A stretch of DNA of 64,000 nucleotides from Poecilobothrus nobilitatus (taxonomy: Eukaryota; Arthropoda; Insecta; Diptera; Dolichopodidae). The notes beneath the pieces were generated by a model. It had not been told where the DNA came from. It ran no database searches and was given only the letters and a program-made list of their open reading frames with translations. The DNA lies in contig OX352773.1 of assembly GCA_947095535.1 (NCBI GenBank), forward strand, positions 169,334,438 through 169,398,437, in the 5' to 3' direction. The position numbers were made by a program, and so were the translations under genes. Below, in pieces: positions 37,745 to 48,795 of this stretch (positions are counted from its first letter, which is position 1; each line of letters starts with the position of its first letter).

Positions 37745-38500
37745 GTTTAAAATGTGAAAAAAAGGTTATTTTGAAAGGATTGGATACGAAATCTCATTTT
37801 ATAAAATCCCAAATTAAAAAAATCTCAAAAATTCTTCATTTAATCACAACATCCCAAATTATACAATCCCAAATTGCGAAATCTGATTCTCGCTGTAGTC
37901 TGATTATTCGAAATCTGATTTTTGCTTCACATTGTATAGTATTACTCGGCGAACCTTTTTTTTTTAGGTTACCCTAAACAAACAACATTTGATTCTATAA
38001 AAAAATGTATTATATTCTTTTAAGCGCATAAGCGTATATAACTCTGATTTGATAACCTATTCTAAAATTCTTCCTCATTACTTTTTAAACAAAGTATTTT
38101 AAAAATGTGGTGACTGTCGTCCCCAAACCCTCGGTAAACAAATTGTTGAAATGCTGATTTTGTAACAAACTCTAGTAATAACAAAATCCCTTTTAAGTAA
38201 TATCAACAAAGCCCCATTTAATTATCTTCTTACAAAATGTATTACAACAATAAAACATTTACAATTTCTATAAATGACAATCTTTAATTATTTTGTTTCA
38301 TACTTATATGATAAGATAACATATTTCCAATTCTCCGATCTTGTGTTTGAGATTTTATAATATTGGGATTTTTTTAAATTTGGGATTATTTGATTTGAGA
38401 TTATGATTTTGAAATTTTAAAATTTTTTTGGATTTTGTAACTTTAAAATTTTGTGAAATGGGATTTCGAAACGATCCTATTTTGATAACAAAAACGTACT
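37745..38500. mobile_element. Second fold-back element with word-repeat arms
   Basis: The left arm (about 37765-37920) is a run of degenerate 'aaaatcccaaat' words: 'ataaaatcccaaatt', 'caacatcccaaattatacaa', 'tcccaaattgcgaaatc'. The right arm (about 38340-38480) carries the same words reversed ('gggattttttt', 'aaatttgggattatttg', 'gaaatgggatttcgaaac'). The outer edges 'gttattttgaaaggattgg' and the reverse complement of 'cgatcctattttgataac' are similar. The centre is non-coding. It has the same architecture as 18763-19560 with a different repeat word. Confidence 0.5.
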
Positions 38501-39334
38501 GGGTTTGAAGTTGCTGTCAACGATTTTAATGAAAATAACATGAATTTAAGGTTAAAGTTAATTTTTTTTTTGCTAATTTAAACCTTTAAAAATAATCAAA
38601 ATATAAAATTTGAATTAGAATAAATTGAAGAACAATAAATAAAAAAAAAAAAACACAAAAATTAAATAATTTAAATTTTAATTAAAACTAAAATAGAGAA
38701 CCAAAAGAAATTGAGATTAAAATTTTTTCTTTGATGATTTAACAAATGGAATTTATTTGAAAAGAAATTCATTTTATTTAATTTTTTTTATTTTTTGTTT
38801 AAAATTCTAAATAACACTTTGTAAAATTGATTTATTATAACTCACACCATACTCCATATTTGATTTGAACAATATTTTCAAATATTTAATAAAAAAAATT
38901 CCAAAAAAAATATTTTTAGATAAATTAAATTTTCCTTATGGATTTTATAAGTTTTTTTTTATTTCGTATTTAAAAAGAAAAAATAAATATTTTTTGCCTT
39001 TTTCTCAATACTTTGTAAAAAGTATTTTATTTGATCAGAAAATAATTTGAAAAAAATGCATGACAGTTTTTGAAAAAACTGACACTGTTCTTTGACACTG
39101 ACAGCTATTTCTACCTATTATATTGACAGCTAAATTACCCATTTTATTGTATAATAAGGAAATTATATGATGTCATAAAAATAATGTGTACTAATTTTAG
39201 TTTGATTTAAAAGTACTGACGACTTGCTTCAATCTTGAGTTTAAAAATTAATAGCGAAGGAAGTTTTGTAGTCGATTTCATATCCAATTCTTATTTCTTC
39301 AACGTAAGCTGGATTTGAAGTTATTAAATTAGTA
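38501..39334. other. AT-rich intron DNA, no feature
   Basis: Nothing supportable. The 61-codon Phe/Lys-rich frame at 38.9-39.0 kb is low complexity. Confidence 0.4.
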
Positions 39335-39979
39335 CAGTAAAACGGGGTTAAATTGATCGGTAGGGGTGATTTTTATTGTTTTGACACATAAATTTTCAAA
39401 TTTAAAATAATAAGTAGGCTTTGATTTAAAAAAAAATTTCTATATGATTCATATGTTGTAAACATGTATTACGTACACCACAGTAGTCGTATTGAATTAT
39501 TAACTGAATATTGGCGATTCGGTGCATGTTTAAAATAAAAAAATATTTTTTTGATTATTGCACGCGGCTAAAAAATTTGTTTATACTAGAAAAACATAGT
39601 ACTTCACGGAAGAATTTAATATTGTAAGTATAATATATTTAATGAATATTGGTGAGTCACCCCTTTCCAATCAAAGACACCGCCGACACATCGTGGTGAC
39701 ATTGATATTTTAAAACAAAATGCTGTAATTTTAATAGTTTTGCAGTTTGTTATCAAAGACACCCCACGATCAGTTTGACTTTGATCACAACTAAAATTAA
39801 TTTTTTCAACATCGTTTTCAACAATATTTTGAAATCGCAAGCTTTTGTAAAATCATTTACTATATTAAATACTAATGTCCAATTAATTAAATGGGATTTT
39901 TCTTATTTTATTTTGCAAATTATTTGCATTTAAAAAATGTTTTAATTTTTTTTTGATCAATTCCACCCCGTTTTACCAG
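39335..39979. mobile_element. Non-autonomous DNA transposon with 25-bp inverted ends
   Basis: The left end 'cagtaaaacggggttaaatt'-'gatc' and the reverse complement of the right end 'ctggtaaaacggggtggaat'-'tgatc' match over about 25 bp, giving a 645-bp element. Inside are further short motifs of the same flavour ('ggggtgattttta', and on the other strand 'ggggtgtctttgat' and 'ggcggtgtctttgat'). A 74-codon minus-strand frame spanning them is not a gene. TA precedes the left end but no matching duplication is seen at the right. Superfamily not assigned. Confidence 0.6.
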
Positions 39980-41220
39980 AACGTTTATATAAGTAGTTAC
40001 ATTTTTGAATTACCCGTAATGTTGATTTACTAGAACGGAAAGTAAACTGAGATTAATTAATTTCTTGTACAATATTTGGTTTTATTCTATTTGCGATTGT
40101 ACTAAAATGGTATTCAAGAATAATCGTACCAATGTATAAGTAAGAGGTCGGATACTATGCTGTACAGATTATTTTCTTGAATTTTCAAAAATATGAAATC
40201 GATATTTAAAAATTTGTTGACTTTTGCTTCTCGTATATATTTAGGCTTGTTAACATTCGTTTCAAATTAATTTCATCATTTATTCAATTTAAAGATTTTA
40301 AAATGGTAATGATAATCAAAACTTTGTACTATTTGTAAAGCAGTCTGTAAAGAATTTTTTATTTACCTTATACTTTTCCAATAAATGAATATAATGTCGT
40401 ATATACTGGACTCACTGCTTTTTACTTTTGGTACATACTTATAACATATTAGACAAATATTTTCTTTTTAAATTTCTTCAACTTTATCTTTTAAATTCTT
40501 CAAATTTCATTTAATTGGTAGTGATTATATTGAGGTATTTTTATAATATAATAAGGTCATGCATAAAACAAAAAAAAAAAAGTAATTAAGGATATCACCA
40601 TTAACTACTACAAACAGTCTATATATAATAATTATATTCTAGACTAGACGGACTTTTTTTGTATATATGTATATGGAAAAAATTAAAAAAACAAAGAAAA
40701 AAATTACTAAATAATCATAATAGTCACAATGGTATGAACTTTTTAAAGGTGATTCTAATAAAACAAAATAATAATCTATAAGGACTTTGTTAACGATTGA
40801 CATTTATTCAGTTTCTAAGGAATTTATATAATTTCCCCTAAAATGAAAAAGTAAAAACAAAAAACAAAATAAAAAATTAGTAATAATTTATATTAATCGT
40901 GACAAATCTTAAAAAAAAAGTTTTTGATTTGTCCTTCGTTCTTTGTTTTATCATTTTCATTTATTTGATTCTGAAATTTTCTATTTAAGGTTATATTTGT
41001 TATTTATATATTACATTGTATATAATATAATATTTTTATAGTAAGAGTGTAAATATTTATTCAGTACAAAATAAATATATATACTATTTAAAAAATTGAT
41101 TAAATTTTTTTTTTTTTTTTTGCAAAGTATAGAATTAATATAATATTTATTTCTATGTTCTTACGTATAGGTATAATATAAGTAAAGTATTGAAATCAGA
41201 AATAGATTACAGAAAAGTTA
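39980..41220. other. AT-rich intron DNA, no gene
   Basis: Nothing supportable. Confidence 0.4.
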
Positions 41221-41998
41221 AGACTCTAATATTTGAAAATACTACAAGATTTAGACTTCGCCGACGACATATCTCTCTTATCGCATTCTCACACTAACAT
41301 GCAAAGCAAGATTGACGAGCTTTCAATGAATGCGGCAGAAGTCGGTCTCAAAATGAACATGGGGAAAACAAAAATAATGAGGATAAATACAACCAGCACC
41401 ACACCAATAAAAGTGAGTGATGCATCACTAGAAGTTATATCGAATTATAACTACCTTGAGTGCACAGTTACAACGGTAGATGGAGCATTAGATGATGCAG
41501 AAGCTAAAATCAAGAAAATTAAAGCGGTGATTTGCATGGCGATCAGCACAAATTAATAGAGCCACAAAATTAACAATATTCGAAACATGTGTTAAATCGG
41601 TCTTGCTAAACGACAGCGATGCGTGGCTGGTCACAGAAAAAATAACCCACAAATTACAAGTATTCCTGAATAGATGTTTGTTGGACAATATATGAACATC
41701 CAAAATATTCTGGCCACAAAGAATATCAAACAACGACCTGTGGACTATGACCAATCAGAAACCTATAAACATGGTCATCAGGGAGAGGAAATACAAGTGG
41801 ATTGGCCATATACTTAGAAAAATTTCCTCGATAGCACAAAAGGCCCTTGAATGGAACCCTCAATGAAAAAGAAAAGTGGGAAGACCCAGAATTACGTGAA
41901 GGAGATAGAGCAAGCAGGGCAAAACTGGTCTGAAGTAAAAATGCTAGCACAAAATAGAGTTAGATACCGAGGCTTTATGGAGGCCCTATGCTCCGAAT
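41221..41998 (+). pseudogene. RTE-like LINE reverse transcriptase, 3' half, with frameshifts
   Basis: A 5'-truncated LINE in the plus orientation. The first frame (from about 41233) holds the reverse-transcriptase catalytic motif in 'LDFADDISLLSHSHTNMQS', then 'GLKMNMGKTKIMRINTTSTT' and 'SNYNYLECTV' (usually Gly in place of Glu). A frameshift near 41550 continues with 'FETCVKSVLLNDSDAWLVTE', 'HKLQVFLNRCLL' and a stop at about 41692. Then come 'FWPQRISNNDLWTMTNQKPI', 'RKYKWIGHILRK', 'ALEWNP', another stop and 'KRKVGRP', ending 'AQNRVRYRGFMEALC'. This order (catalytic palm, thumb, then WxWIGHxLRK and EWNPxxxRxxGRP) is characteristic of a widespread animal LINE group that I would place with RTE-like elements. 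It abuts a MULE fragment at about 41998 with no visible tail. Confidence 0.8.
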
Positions 41999-42350
41999 TC
42001 CGTCCATTCTGTTTTCGGTCAGATTTTGAGACGGGTGTAGGAAATGCAATTAATTTTGTTTTTCCTGGTGTTGAAGTAAATGGTTGTTGGTTCCATTACA
42101 CGAGAGCATATTAAAAAGCAAATTATCGAAAATGCCAAATTTGTTTAAAACAATCAAAACGGATAAAAAATGTATGCCATTTTTTCGAAATTTTTAGTAC
42201 TGCCTTTGCTGCAGCTAAAATAGATTAAAAAAGAAGTCGAAGCATGAAAACGGATATTTCACAAAATGAAAATGTTGCATATGCCTTAAAAATCCGCGAA
42301 ATATATTATTGAAGCCATGCAATGAAATTAAAATTTGCTATACAGAAATA
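41999..42350 (+). pseudogene. MULE-type transposase fragment
   Basis: Immediately after the LINE end, the same frame becomes part of a Mutator-like (MULE) transposase: 'SDFETGVGNAINFVFPGVEV' followed by 'NGCWFHYTRAY' (about 42020-42110). The pattern SDFE...A...FP....GCxFHxxxA, with the acidic residue of 'SDFE' and the Cys/His pair, is the MULE domain signature. A stop follows. Further on, after frameshifts and stops, 'FAAAKI' and 'SQNENVAYALKIREIY' (about 42200-42310) fit the downstream part of such proteins. Only about 110 codons remain. The apparent 87-codon fusion frame at 41851-42114 is an accident of the junction. Confidence 0.65.
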
Positions 42351-42414
42351 GCAGCAAGAGTACTACAGGGTCAACCAATTATTTATTTTGAATTTCCTTA
42401 TTTTATTTTTTTTA

Positions 42415-42640
42415 CAGAGGGTCATAAGTCCCATTGGGAACAAAAATAAGTCCATTGAGTCATAAGTCCCAGAGTCATAAGTCAGAGTCATATAAGTCCC
42501 CAATGCAGTGAGTCATAATTCCCATGGGACTTATGATTCTGGGACTTATGGGATAACTGCCATGGGACTTTTGACCTACTTTGGTGGGACATAGGTCCCA
42601 ATGGGACTTATGACTCTGGGACTTATGACATGTCACCAAA
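42415..42640. repeat. Palindromic block of reiterated 'gggacttatgac' words
   Basis: The left half repeats 'gtcataagtccc' forms (for example 42422-42436 and 42458-42490) and the right half repeats the reverse complement ('gggacttatgattctgggac', and 'caatgggacttatgactctg' at 42599-42618). The block can fold into a long imperfect hairpin of about 200 bp. It is GC-richer than its surroundings. No coding frame; its nature is unknown. Confidence 0.65.
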
Positions 42641-43410
42641 ATTAATATCGATATATTTCAAATCTTTTTTTGGCGGTGAGTTCAATATTGAGGTTCATAA
42701 TGAACAAAAAGACCAAACAATATTGGGGATTAGTTAATTTTTGACTTGGGGGTTAGTTCGTAGTGCCGCAAAAAAAATACAAAGCCGCGAAAATTGGATA
42801 GGTCTTTTTAAAAAATTAATGTTGGAACTACCTAACCATAAAATTTGGAAAATCCTATTTTCCAAAAAGAATATTTCAGGTTCTGCATATATCTCAGTAT
42901 TTTTTCAATCTATAAGCCCTAAAGGACAGGACTGTTTTTTACCTTCAAAAATCAATATCAAAATTATACAATTTTTTCAATTTTTGTATTTAAATTTACC
43001 GTTATGTGAAAACAAATTTTGCTCGATTTAGCTTGCTTTATTATATATCCTTACCGATAGAACCTTGAAATTTTGAGAGCAAAAATATCTTTCAGAATGA
43101 GCATACCTGAAAAAATTATTTAACCACCTGTATAAGAGCTATTACGGTTCAAAAATTTAAAATTTGCTATTTATATACACCTGTTACTTAGACACGTGTG
43201 TACATTTTTCCAAAATAAAACGCGAAACATAAAGCTTCAACAATATAATTTTACATGAGTGTCTCTTGATTTTCAACAATTTTTTCTTACATAGAAAATT
43301 TTAAGAAATTTACAAATTTTGCTGCAGTCACAGTTATTCTAAACTGCTTTTACTGTTTTTATGGAAAATGTGCGCCTTTAAAAATTTTTAGCCTTGCATT
43401 CTTCCTCATT
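42641..43410 (-). repeat. Dispersed repeat, family A, reverse copy, with unassigned lead
   Basis: From about 42880 to 43400 the reverse complement carries family A blocks ('tgtgaaaacaaattttg' context, 'aaccacctgtataagagcta', and 'gcgcacattttccat' read on the minus strand). The preceding 42641-42880 is unassigned, and the 96-codon frame covering both is not a gene. Confidence 0.45.
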
Positions 43411-43944
43411 TTGTTTTGAATTTTTACAAATTTTAAAAACGTTATTACTTTATATATACATTATTTTATTTTGTCAATGGTAGATAACATTCTATATAGG
43501 AGAAAGTCAAGCAGACAACATTTTTAATTTCTTCATTCTTTTTTTAGATTTTCTAAGAATTAATTCAGTAATTATTTAATTTTGAAAGAAAAGAAAAACA
43601 TAAAAGAAAATTTTCCACATTTAAAAACTTATTGTTGTTCTTTAAAAAGAATTTCCTTAGAAAATTTTATAATATTTAACATGATAATTCTTATTGAAAA
43701 TAGTTTTGAATAGAATATAAACCTATTCGATTAAAACTTATATAATTTAATTAACTAAATTACTAATTATAATTAAAAATTTTAATAATTTATATTTTCT
43801 TTCATATAACTAAACTTTAATACATAATTAAAAATTTTTAGAGAGTTTTTTTTTTTGAAAAAGTTCTTAAAAATATTTAATTATGCTAGAGAATCTATTG
43901 TATACATTTTGGTTTTTGATAATAAAAACTTTATGATAGGACTA

Positions 43945-44110
43945 TAACTTTAAGGTCATCATAAGACACTATAGTGGTAAGAGGAAAGACAAGTATTTAT
44001 CTTATATGATTGTGTGAGACTTTAACCCACTAAACACCACCTGACCAAATAATAGAATACAAGAGCTTTAACAGGATACAAGAATATACGGTCTGCACAA
44101 GAGAAGGTTA
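43945..44110 (-). mobile_element. 3' tail of LINE 'K'
   Basis: On the minus strand, 'ggtggtgtttagtgggttaa' is followed by a stretch ending in 'accactatagtgtcttatg' and 'atgacctt'. It matches the 3' untranslated part of LINE K inside 54605-54980, where it follows a reverse-transcriptase C-terminus. Only the tail is present here. Confidence 0.5.
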
Positions 44111-44249
44111 ATGTAAGAAATGAATATTGATTTGATATTGTTAGGAATCAGATCTTATTAATGTTCACTTAAATTTTTGCGAGTTTTATATATAATCCTA
44201 GATTCTGTACAAATATAATTAAATATATAAAAAGAGGCAGAATCATTTG

Positions 44250-44315
44250 TCCTATCCTTTCCTATCGCTACTCCCTAACAAATATACTGCGTTAGCAGGT
44301 AGGGGCTTTACCTAA
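44250..44315 (+). mobile_element. SINE-like retroposon B, partial copy
   Basis: Retains only the middle: 'tgtcctatcctttcctatcg', 'aatatactgcgttagcaggt' and 'aggggctttacc'. It is cut off where the copy at 8305-8652 continues. Confidence 0.55.
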
Positions 44316-46654
44316 AAAAATTGATTATGTGATAAGTGTTCTAGAGAAAAGACAGAGGTCAAGTGAAAAGAACGTTAAGGTGATAATAAAACAGTTTATT
44401 AAAAGATTGGCTCTGTATTTCGCTTTATCAAGAAATCCAAATGTCTTTTTGAGGACTCAAATAATGTGCAATGTACTCCATCTTATATATCTTTTATAGA
44501 TATTTAGAAAAATAAAAAATGAGGAGAAGGTTGAGGAGAAGAAAATGAGGAAATCGATACAAGAAAGTCAGACACTTAAATTACACGAAAAGTATTTTTA
44601 ATTGCACGAAAAGTATCGTTGGAATAAGAAAGCTTTCCTTTCAAATTCTGCTAATAGTGATCGAAGTATGAATATATTGGTCTTTTTAGAATTATAATCG
44701 ATCCTTTTGATTTCGCCTCAAAATAAGAATTATAATTTAACTCATATCGCCTTTTGATTTAGGTTTGTTTTGGAAAGAAGCAAAGACTATACTGTAAGTT
44801 AAATTTTAAACTAGGGTCGGAAGAATAATTATTAACCCGGACATAAATCAAATGATTCGAAAGAAAATCTTCAATTTTAAAATTTTATTATTACCGTTTA
44901 GAATATTTGCTTTGCATTTAAAAGAGTATCATACCGAATCAGGTGAACTATAATTTTATTACGTATAAATAGTTAAAACTCTGGTAGAATTTATTCTGGA
45001 AAAGAAAAAAAGGTAGTTATAGTTGTTAGATTTTATATTTGATTCCAAGAGGCCTATATAAAAGATTTAAAATTATTTGTTTTTTGTAAAATATCTACAG
45101 TTGACATAAAAATCAAAATAAAAAGGTAATGTCTTGTGTATTCATTTTATTTAGATGGGTGGATAAGTATCTTTAAGATATTTTTGTTTAAATATTTATA
45201 TAAAATATTTAAATATTTTTCAAATTGATTTTCATATTCTGTTTTCTGCTTTCTATTTAGTTATATTTAGTTAAGAACTTTGTTTTTTTTTTTGTGTGGT
45301 GAATTAAGTAGTTTTAAGGTTTTATTGAATATAGTTTTAAAAGAACTTGTTATTATTTATTTACATTAAGTATTGACATAATAAAATTACTTTAATTTTA
45401 TAACTTTTAAATAAACGAAGGAATAATAATTAAAACCATTTTGAAAAAATTAAACTAAAAAAACTATAAAATTTAATTAAAACTTTTTATTTAATTTTTT
45501 TTTTTTTTTTTAAGTTTATTTTGAACTAAATACACAATGCAGAAAACTTTACTTTAATATACGTAATCACAATTTTATTTGGGTAAAGAAATTTCACATT
45601 TGAAAAGTGAATTGTGATTGTGATGAGTTTTCTATTTTTTCTATCGTAGCTTTTTTTTTAATACAAAATAATCTGTTTAGACTTTCAAGTTCAAAATAAA
45701 ATTAAAAATGATTTTTATGAGTTTAAAACATGGAAAATATCATAAAAAGTCTGTAAAAAAGTGAATATAAATATTTTGACAGAGATATAAACAATTGAAA
45801 CAAAATTTTAAATACATCAAAATAGTTCGAGTTCAGAAGAAGTTCGAGTTTAGGAAGGTACGAGTTAGAAAAGTTCCATTGTATTATATATATTATTCTG
45901 GAAAAAGCGTATAACCCTGATTTTTAAAATTCATTCTAACTAATAATTTGTTTACATACATATCTTAACAATAAGTATATGTTTTGCTGTTTAAGTTCAA
46001 TTTTGTTTTAAGTGTTTTTGGGAAGTGTACCTTTTGTTAAAAGTTTTTTTGTGAATTGACATTTTGCTAAAAGTTTTTTTTATCAAATAGCATTAGATGC
46101 AACGTCTTTTCGCGTAATGGATTTAGGTAAACTGGCATGCTTCTTTTCAATTTATCGAATTTTTGCTTTTAATAAAAAGTTTTATATTTTAATTCATTAA
46201 ATATATTATTTTTTTCATATAATTAAAAATATATACTCGTAAAGTTATTTTGCTAAGTAATATCACAATTTTTGACAAAAACAAAATAAATTATTTAATT
46301 TTTCAATAAGAAAAATCTTCATTGACAACCCCATTTTCAACTTTTATCTTAATTTATCGTCTTGAAAACAAATTTTATTAATTCACAGTTGAATGAAAAA
46401 TTAAAAGTTAGAAATTTTAATAATATTGAAACTCTAATTAATCTCTTAAAAAAATCTTCGTTAAGAAAAAAATTTTAATAAATCTTTTATTGATGCTCAT
46501 TTAATCTTAATTTGAAGATATATTTTCTTTTTATTTTCTTTTATTACAAAAAATAAAAATCAGGGCTTTAAAATTTGCCAAATATTTGGTACAGATTTTC
46601 GATTAAAATAAAGAAAAAGTAAACAACAATTTTATTTTATTTTTTTTCCCCTAA
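44316..46654. other. AT-rich intron DNA
   Basis: No gene. A single unit of repeat C lies at about 45895-45930 ('ctggaaaaagcgtataaccc'). Confidence 0.4.
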
Positions 46655-46995
46655 GGCAGGTGAGAATCTTCCAAGACACCAAAAATTTCCTTTGGTAGTG
46701 TCAGATTCTTACTGACTAAACCCACCTGCCCCTTTAGCCAATATAATGGGACATACTTACCTGCTAACGCAGTGTATTGTCTAGGGAGTAGAGATAGAAA
46801 AGAATAGGAAATGGACGCGGAAACATTGAATTGGGACTGTAAGGAAACATTATTATTACTATTATTATTATTACTATTATTATTATTATTACTATTTTGC
46901 TAACAGTGACTATAACTGTTATAACAGTTACAATATGCAGTAGTATATAACACCTTACTGCATGAGGTAATTATTGAAGGCAATCCCCACTATAA
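46655..46995 (-). mobile_element. SINE-like retroposon B, reverse copy with (ATT)n
   Basis: Reverse complement of the 8305-8652 element: 'gaatcttccaagacacc', 'tagtgtcagattcttactga', 'gctaacgcagtgtattg', 'ggacgcggaaacattgaatt', then an expanded (ATT)n microsatellite at 46849-46896 in place of the short ATA run of copy 1, then 'gaaggcaatccccac'. A second, partial copy of the head follows at about 47050-47130 ('gtgcagtagtaatgtaacac') and ends in another (ATT)n at 47143-47168. Confidence 0.6.
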
Positions 46996-47888
46996 CTGTA
47001 ACAGCTATTATTATTGATATTAGTATTCTTATTAATATTATTATTATTTTACTACAGAGTCAGGGCCATCAGTGGATTACAACGTGCAGTAGTAATGTAA
47101 CACCTTTCTGCATGATATAACGAAAGATAGCTCCACGTAGCAGTTATTATTATTATTATTATTATTACAATTAATTATACGTAATAATGTACGATATGAA
47201 ATCACTACATATTTTTTATTTATATGATCTGACCGGGGTTTGAACTCAAGACTCTTTAGTTTCTTTGTTTGTTTGTAATTTAAGTTTTGAATAAATGATT
47301 CGTTTTGAAATCATGACTTGAAGCCCTGCAAAAAAAAAATTTATGACATTTTGAGTAATTTGACTGTTCTTAAATTGTTGATTGAGCATAAATAATATAA
47401 ATTTATATATTGTATGAATGTAAATGTATATGTATATATTGGATATATATTATTATTCATCTGCAAATATTCTTATAATAAAAGGGACAATTTTGAAAAA
47501 GAAAATAGGCATATAATATTTAGATAATTAGTTTTTGTTTGAAAGATATTTAAACAAATATTTAAATTTGTAATGAATTTTGAAAATTTTTTGGTTTAAT
47601 TTTGAATTGGAAATACTGCTATGTAGGCGTATTTTGCAAATGGATTCTTTTAAATTCTTAATTTTTTCCGTTCAATGAATTTTAAAAGTATATTGAGCAG
47701 TAATTTGAAGAAAAAGAGGCTAATTTATATACAACAAATATAGTAAAGGTATTATGGTTTTGTATTGAAATTTTAAATTAATATTAAAAATTCTCCAAAA
47801 AAGAAATGAAGAACGAAAATTTAAAATATATTTTATTTCAATTTTTGAATCTTATTTAAAAACTTATTTAAATGGAAAAAACAGAAAA
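46996..47888. other. Partial retroposon B head and AT-rich DNA
   Basis: Contains the duplicated head of the preceding element and the (ATT)n at 47143-47168. No gene. Confidence 0.4.
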
Positions 47889-48250
47889 TCTTCTATATAA
47901 AAGCAAATGTTTGTGTGTTTGTTTGTAATTTATAAACTTCTAAACTGCTCAGCCGATCATCATGAAAATTTGTATATAAAGATTTTTGAGTACGGGTAGT
48001 GTTTCTAGACTAAGCATTTTGCTCTAACGGACCGCCATGTTGAGGCTGTGGTGCAAATATTTAAACTTTTCCACTTTGATATAAGAACGGTTTAAATGAT
48101 TGACTTCAAATTGTGTATACATGTTGCTCTTTGACAGTGGAATTGACTCTATTAACAGACTTGAAATTTGTTAACCCATATCTTTAATATTAAAAACCTA
48201 TATGTTTTATTTATTGAGAGGCGCAATAACTCGTACCGGGTATTAGCTAG
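47889..48250 (+). mobile_element. Helitron-like non-autonomous element
   Basis: Starts with TC ('tcttctatataaaagcaaat', then 'gtttgtgtgtttgtttgtaa') and ends 'accgggtattagctag' followed by T, with A just before the start. A 5' TC, a 3' CTAG and insertion between A and T are the recognised Helitron hallmarks. The body includes 'aaactgctcagccgatcatc' and 'ggaccgccatgttgaggctg'. No Rep/helicase is present, so it would be a non-autonomous copy. The 3' hairpin is not convincing, which lowers confidence. Confidence 0.55.
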
Positions 48251-48669
48251 TTTATTATAAAAATTTAATGTATTGATTTAAAAATAATGTTAATGCATTA
48301 ATTTTTAAAATCATTATAGTCAAACAGAAAAATATGTAGCAGTTATAGAGAATTCAAAAAGATTTTTAAATTTTAGTATTTTTTAACTTTACTTTCATTT
48401 TTCTAACATTTTGAATTTTTTCGTACAATATTCCTAATTTGAAAAATGCTTGAAATATTGTATGTATTTTTCTTCTCCTTTTCAATATTATGCTATAGTT
48501 AGACAACCAACAACCATTTGGCTTAGATATTTTGTTAAAGAAAAGTCTCACTTAAATTATATGCAGTTTTAATAGTATCTAAAAGTTACATATTGATAAA
48601 TAAATCGGTTCAATATAGGCATTCATTAAAGTGCTCACCATCTGGTTTACATTTGCTATCAAAAAGTCA

Positions 48670-48795
48670 ATAGGGACCAAGTGTGGTAAGAGCGGATAAA
48701 ATATGCTGTATACACCGTGGGAGTGTGGGTTCGAATTTCAAACACGTCATCAGAATAAATCCTTCTTACGACATTTACATCAACACCTGATGGAA
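48670..48795 (+). mobile_element. tRNA-derived SINE, diverged copy
   Basis: Plus-strand copy of the SINE: 'gtgtggtaagagcg', 'ataaaatatgctgta', 'caccgtgggagtgtgggttc' then 'gaatttcaaacacgtcatca', and 'cttacgacatttaca'. The B box is damaged ('ggttcgaatttc'). The 3' end is unclear. Confidence 0.65.

Noticed and set aside
41851..42114. An 87-codon open frame that looks like a small gene
   Set aside because: Its first half is the C-terminus of the RTE-like LINE and its second half a MULE transposase block; the joint frame is accidental.
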